NCBI GenBank assembly: GCA_030765055.1 | Contig: CM060950.1 | Span: forward strand, 275,274,540-275,338,539 | DNA length: 64,000 bases | From: Mantis religiosa | Lineage: Eukaryota; Arthropoda; Insecta; Mantodea; Mantidae | Direction of reading: 5' to 3' | Part shown: positions 63,130-64,000 of the stretch, one piece after another | Position numbering within the stretch: the first letter of the stretch is position 1 | Layout: each line of letters starts with the position of its first letter | Notes under the pieces: model-generated | The model's database searches: none | What the model was told of the DNA's origin: nothing | The model's input: the letters and a program-made list of their open reading frames with translations, nothing else | Made by a program: the position numbers and the translations under genes

Positions 63130-63480
63130 TTTAAGTTAATTGATGGAAATTAATCATTCCTTCACACTAGCCGTGTACATGCTAAGGTTTGGATAGATAT
63201 AAGGAAACTGAAAAATTCAGTGCCATGGCCGGGATTTGAACTATGGAGATTTTGATTTCCGTCCAGTCGCACTTACCCAGTGAGCTAGCATGGCCAACGT
63301 GCCATCATGACATTAAATTCTCCAATTGACTCATATTTTCCCGGTAAACCACTAGGGTCTCTAGTATTCAAGATACAATGTTTATGGCGACTTACTATTT
63401 TAAGTACTTAAAAGCCTGAAGTACCTTAGCTGTACATGGCTAGTGTGAAGGAACAATTAATTTCCATCAATTAACTTAAA
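63130..63480. repeat. Insertion with 58-bp terminal inverted repeats holding a tRNA-like core
   Basis: TTTAAGTTAATTGATGGAAA at 63130 is matched in reverse complement at 63461-63480; the pairing continues through TTCCTTCACACTAGCC and GTACA-GCTAAGG for about 58 bp. Between them, on the - strand, lies a tRNA-like segment with A box TAGCTCACTGGG and B box AGTTCAAATCC (63220-63300). It may be a MITE that captured a SINE. Confidence 0.7.
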
Positions 63481-63735
63481 TAGTAAGAGTTTAATGATGA
63501 AGCCTGGGACTCAAGTACTTACAATTTTGTAAGTCACCACAAACGGTGTATCGAATGACAACCCCTAGTGGTTTACCAGTAAAATATGAGTGAATTGGAG
63601 AATTTAATGTTGTGACAGCATATTGGCCATGGTAGCTCAATGGTTAAGAGCGAGTGGATGGAAACAAGAAGATCCGTGGTGCAAATCCCGGCCATGGCAT
63701 TGAATTTTTCAGTTTGACTATCTATTCCACCTGGT
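63481..63735 (+). repeat. Second tRNA-like repeat, inverted relative to 63190-63420
   Basis: The reverse complement of this segment matches 63195-63420 (shared blocks CATTAAATTCTCCAATT, ACTCATATTTT and GTAAACCACTAGGG). On the + strand it has A box TAGCTCAATGGTTAAGAG and B box GGTGCAAATCCCGG (63630-63700). Thus two copies of one tRNA-containing repeat lie in opposite orientation inside the pogo transposase. Confidence 0.7.
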
Positions 63736-64000
63736 ATTCTCCATGTTCCAGATAAAGGTTTAATAAAGTTGTGGTTGGAAAAAGTGTGGGGGTAAATGAC
63801 CTGGTGGCCTTTCAAGTAAACCATCCCTTCTTTCGTATGAGCAGTTTAGAGCTCATGTAACACAAGCTACAAAAAGGAGGGTTAAGGACTTGAAATTACA
63901 GTTGACGGTTATTCCTATTGGTCTTGGAAGTCCACTGTATCCATGAGATGTCTCTATTAACAAACCTTTCAAGGCCACAGTGCGAGAAGAATGGTCAAAA

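Larger units (their letters stand above)
62455..64000 (+). mobile_element. Pogo/Tigger-like DNA transposon, runs off the window
   Basis: The transposase starts near 62460 and continues at 62850-63130 and 63735-64000. It is interrupted by a composite insertion (63130-63735) and by frameshifts. Neither terminal repeat was identified; the 3' end is beyond the window edge. Confidence 0.75.
62460..64000 (+). pseudogene. Pogo-type transposase pseudogene
   Basis: The start reads MPPKQKSVAFKLEVVQYAKD and HANRAAERPF, the N-terminal DNA-binding part. Then PAEYESKILAFDKFVINARK, FKLSQIGNMDEVLTFDIPSN (first catalytic Asp in FDIP) and MVLVRCADGTKLPPMVILKR. After the insertion come LIKLWLEKVW and YEQFRAHVTQATKRRVKDLK, where the second catalytic Asp (normally YDQFRAH) is Glu, and DVSINKPFKATVREEWSK. 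The D-to-E change plus stops show a dead copy. Confidence 0.75.

Noticed and set aside
63220..63300. Functional tRNA gene on the - strand
   Set aside because: The A and B boxes are degenerate and the unit is repeated in inverted orientation nearby, so a repeat is more likely.

Overview
The window looks like a repeat-rich arthropod nuclear genome, most likely an insect. It is AT-rich outside transposons, host coding sequence is split by introns with GT-AG borders, and almost everything else is eukaryotic transposable element: Ty3/gypsy, non-LTR, Penelope-like, hAT, pogo and Tc1/IS630-type elements plus tRNA-derived SINEs. No bacterial operons, CRISPR arrays, intact rRNA genes or free-standing tRNA genes were seen. 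The species cannot be fixed from the sequence.

One host gene (+ strand) frames the window. Three exons (221-353, 3664-3786, 54158-54454) are all joined in phase 0 and encode the last ~183 residues of an unrecognised basic protein with six Thr-Pro sites near its C-terminus. The intron between the last two exons is about 50.4 kb and holds most of the transposons.

Layout: (1) 0.2-3.8 kb, host exons, a THAP-domain fossil and a decayed Penelope-like (PLE) end. (2) 3.9-6.8 kb, a truncated gypsy element (- strand) with a LINE 3' tail inserted. (3) 6.8-7.6 kb, a PLE fragment with a GIY-YIG domain and a hammerhead-like motif. (4) 7.6-10.5 kb, three small unidentified - strand ORFs, CCAAT-rich sequence and GC-rich degenerate repeats. 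(5) 12.2-17.6 kb, an inverted-repeat element whose right arm carries four 162-bp tandem units, the last split by a recent internally deleted gypsy copy with near-identical LTRs and an ATAT target duplication. (6) 20.0-24.5 kb, an I/Nimb-like LINE with ORF1 zinc knuckles, endonuclease, RT and RNase H. (7) 25.1-31.8 kb, a hammerhead-like repeat, a jockey-like LINE and a second I-like LINE carrying a SINE with 13-bp target duplications. (8) 31.8-36.9 kb, a second gypsy copy split by a Tc1/IS630-like transposon. (9) 36.9-38.3 kb, a BED-finger hAT fossil. (10) 38.3-43 kb, featureless AT-rich intron. (11) 43.0-50.1 kb, two LINEs on the - strand. (12) 55.7-61.0 kb, a nest of a gypsy LTR with integrase tail, a hAT-like pseudogene and PLE copies that include inverted dimers. 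(13) 61.4-64.0 kb, two pogo-superfamily pseudogenes, one split by inverted tRNA-like repeats.

The most unusual signal is the set of Penelope-like copies. Several carry hammerhead-ribozyme-like cores (CUGANGA ... GAAAC), and at least two insertions are head-to-head inverted dimers bounded by target-site duplications (14 bp and 7 bp), one inserted inside another PLE copy.
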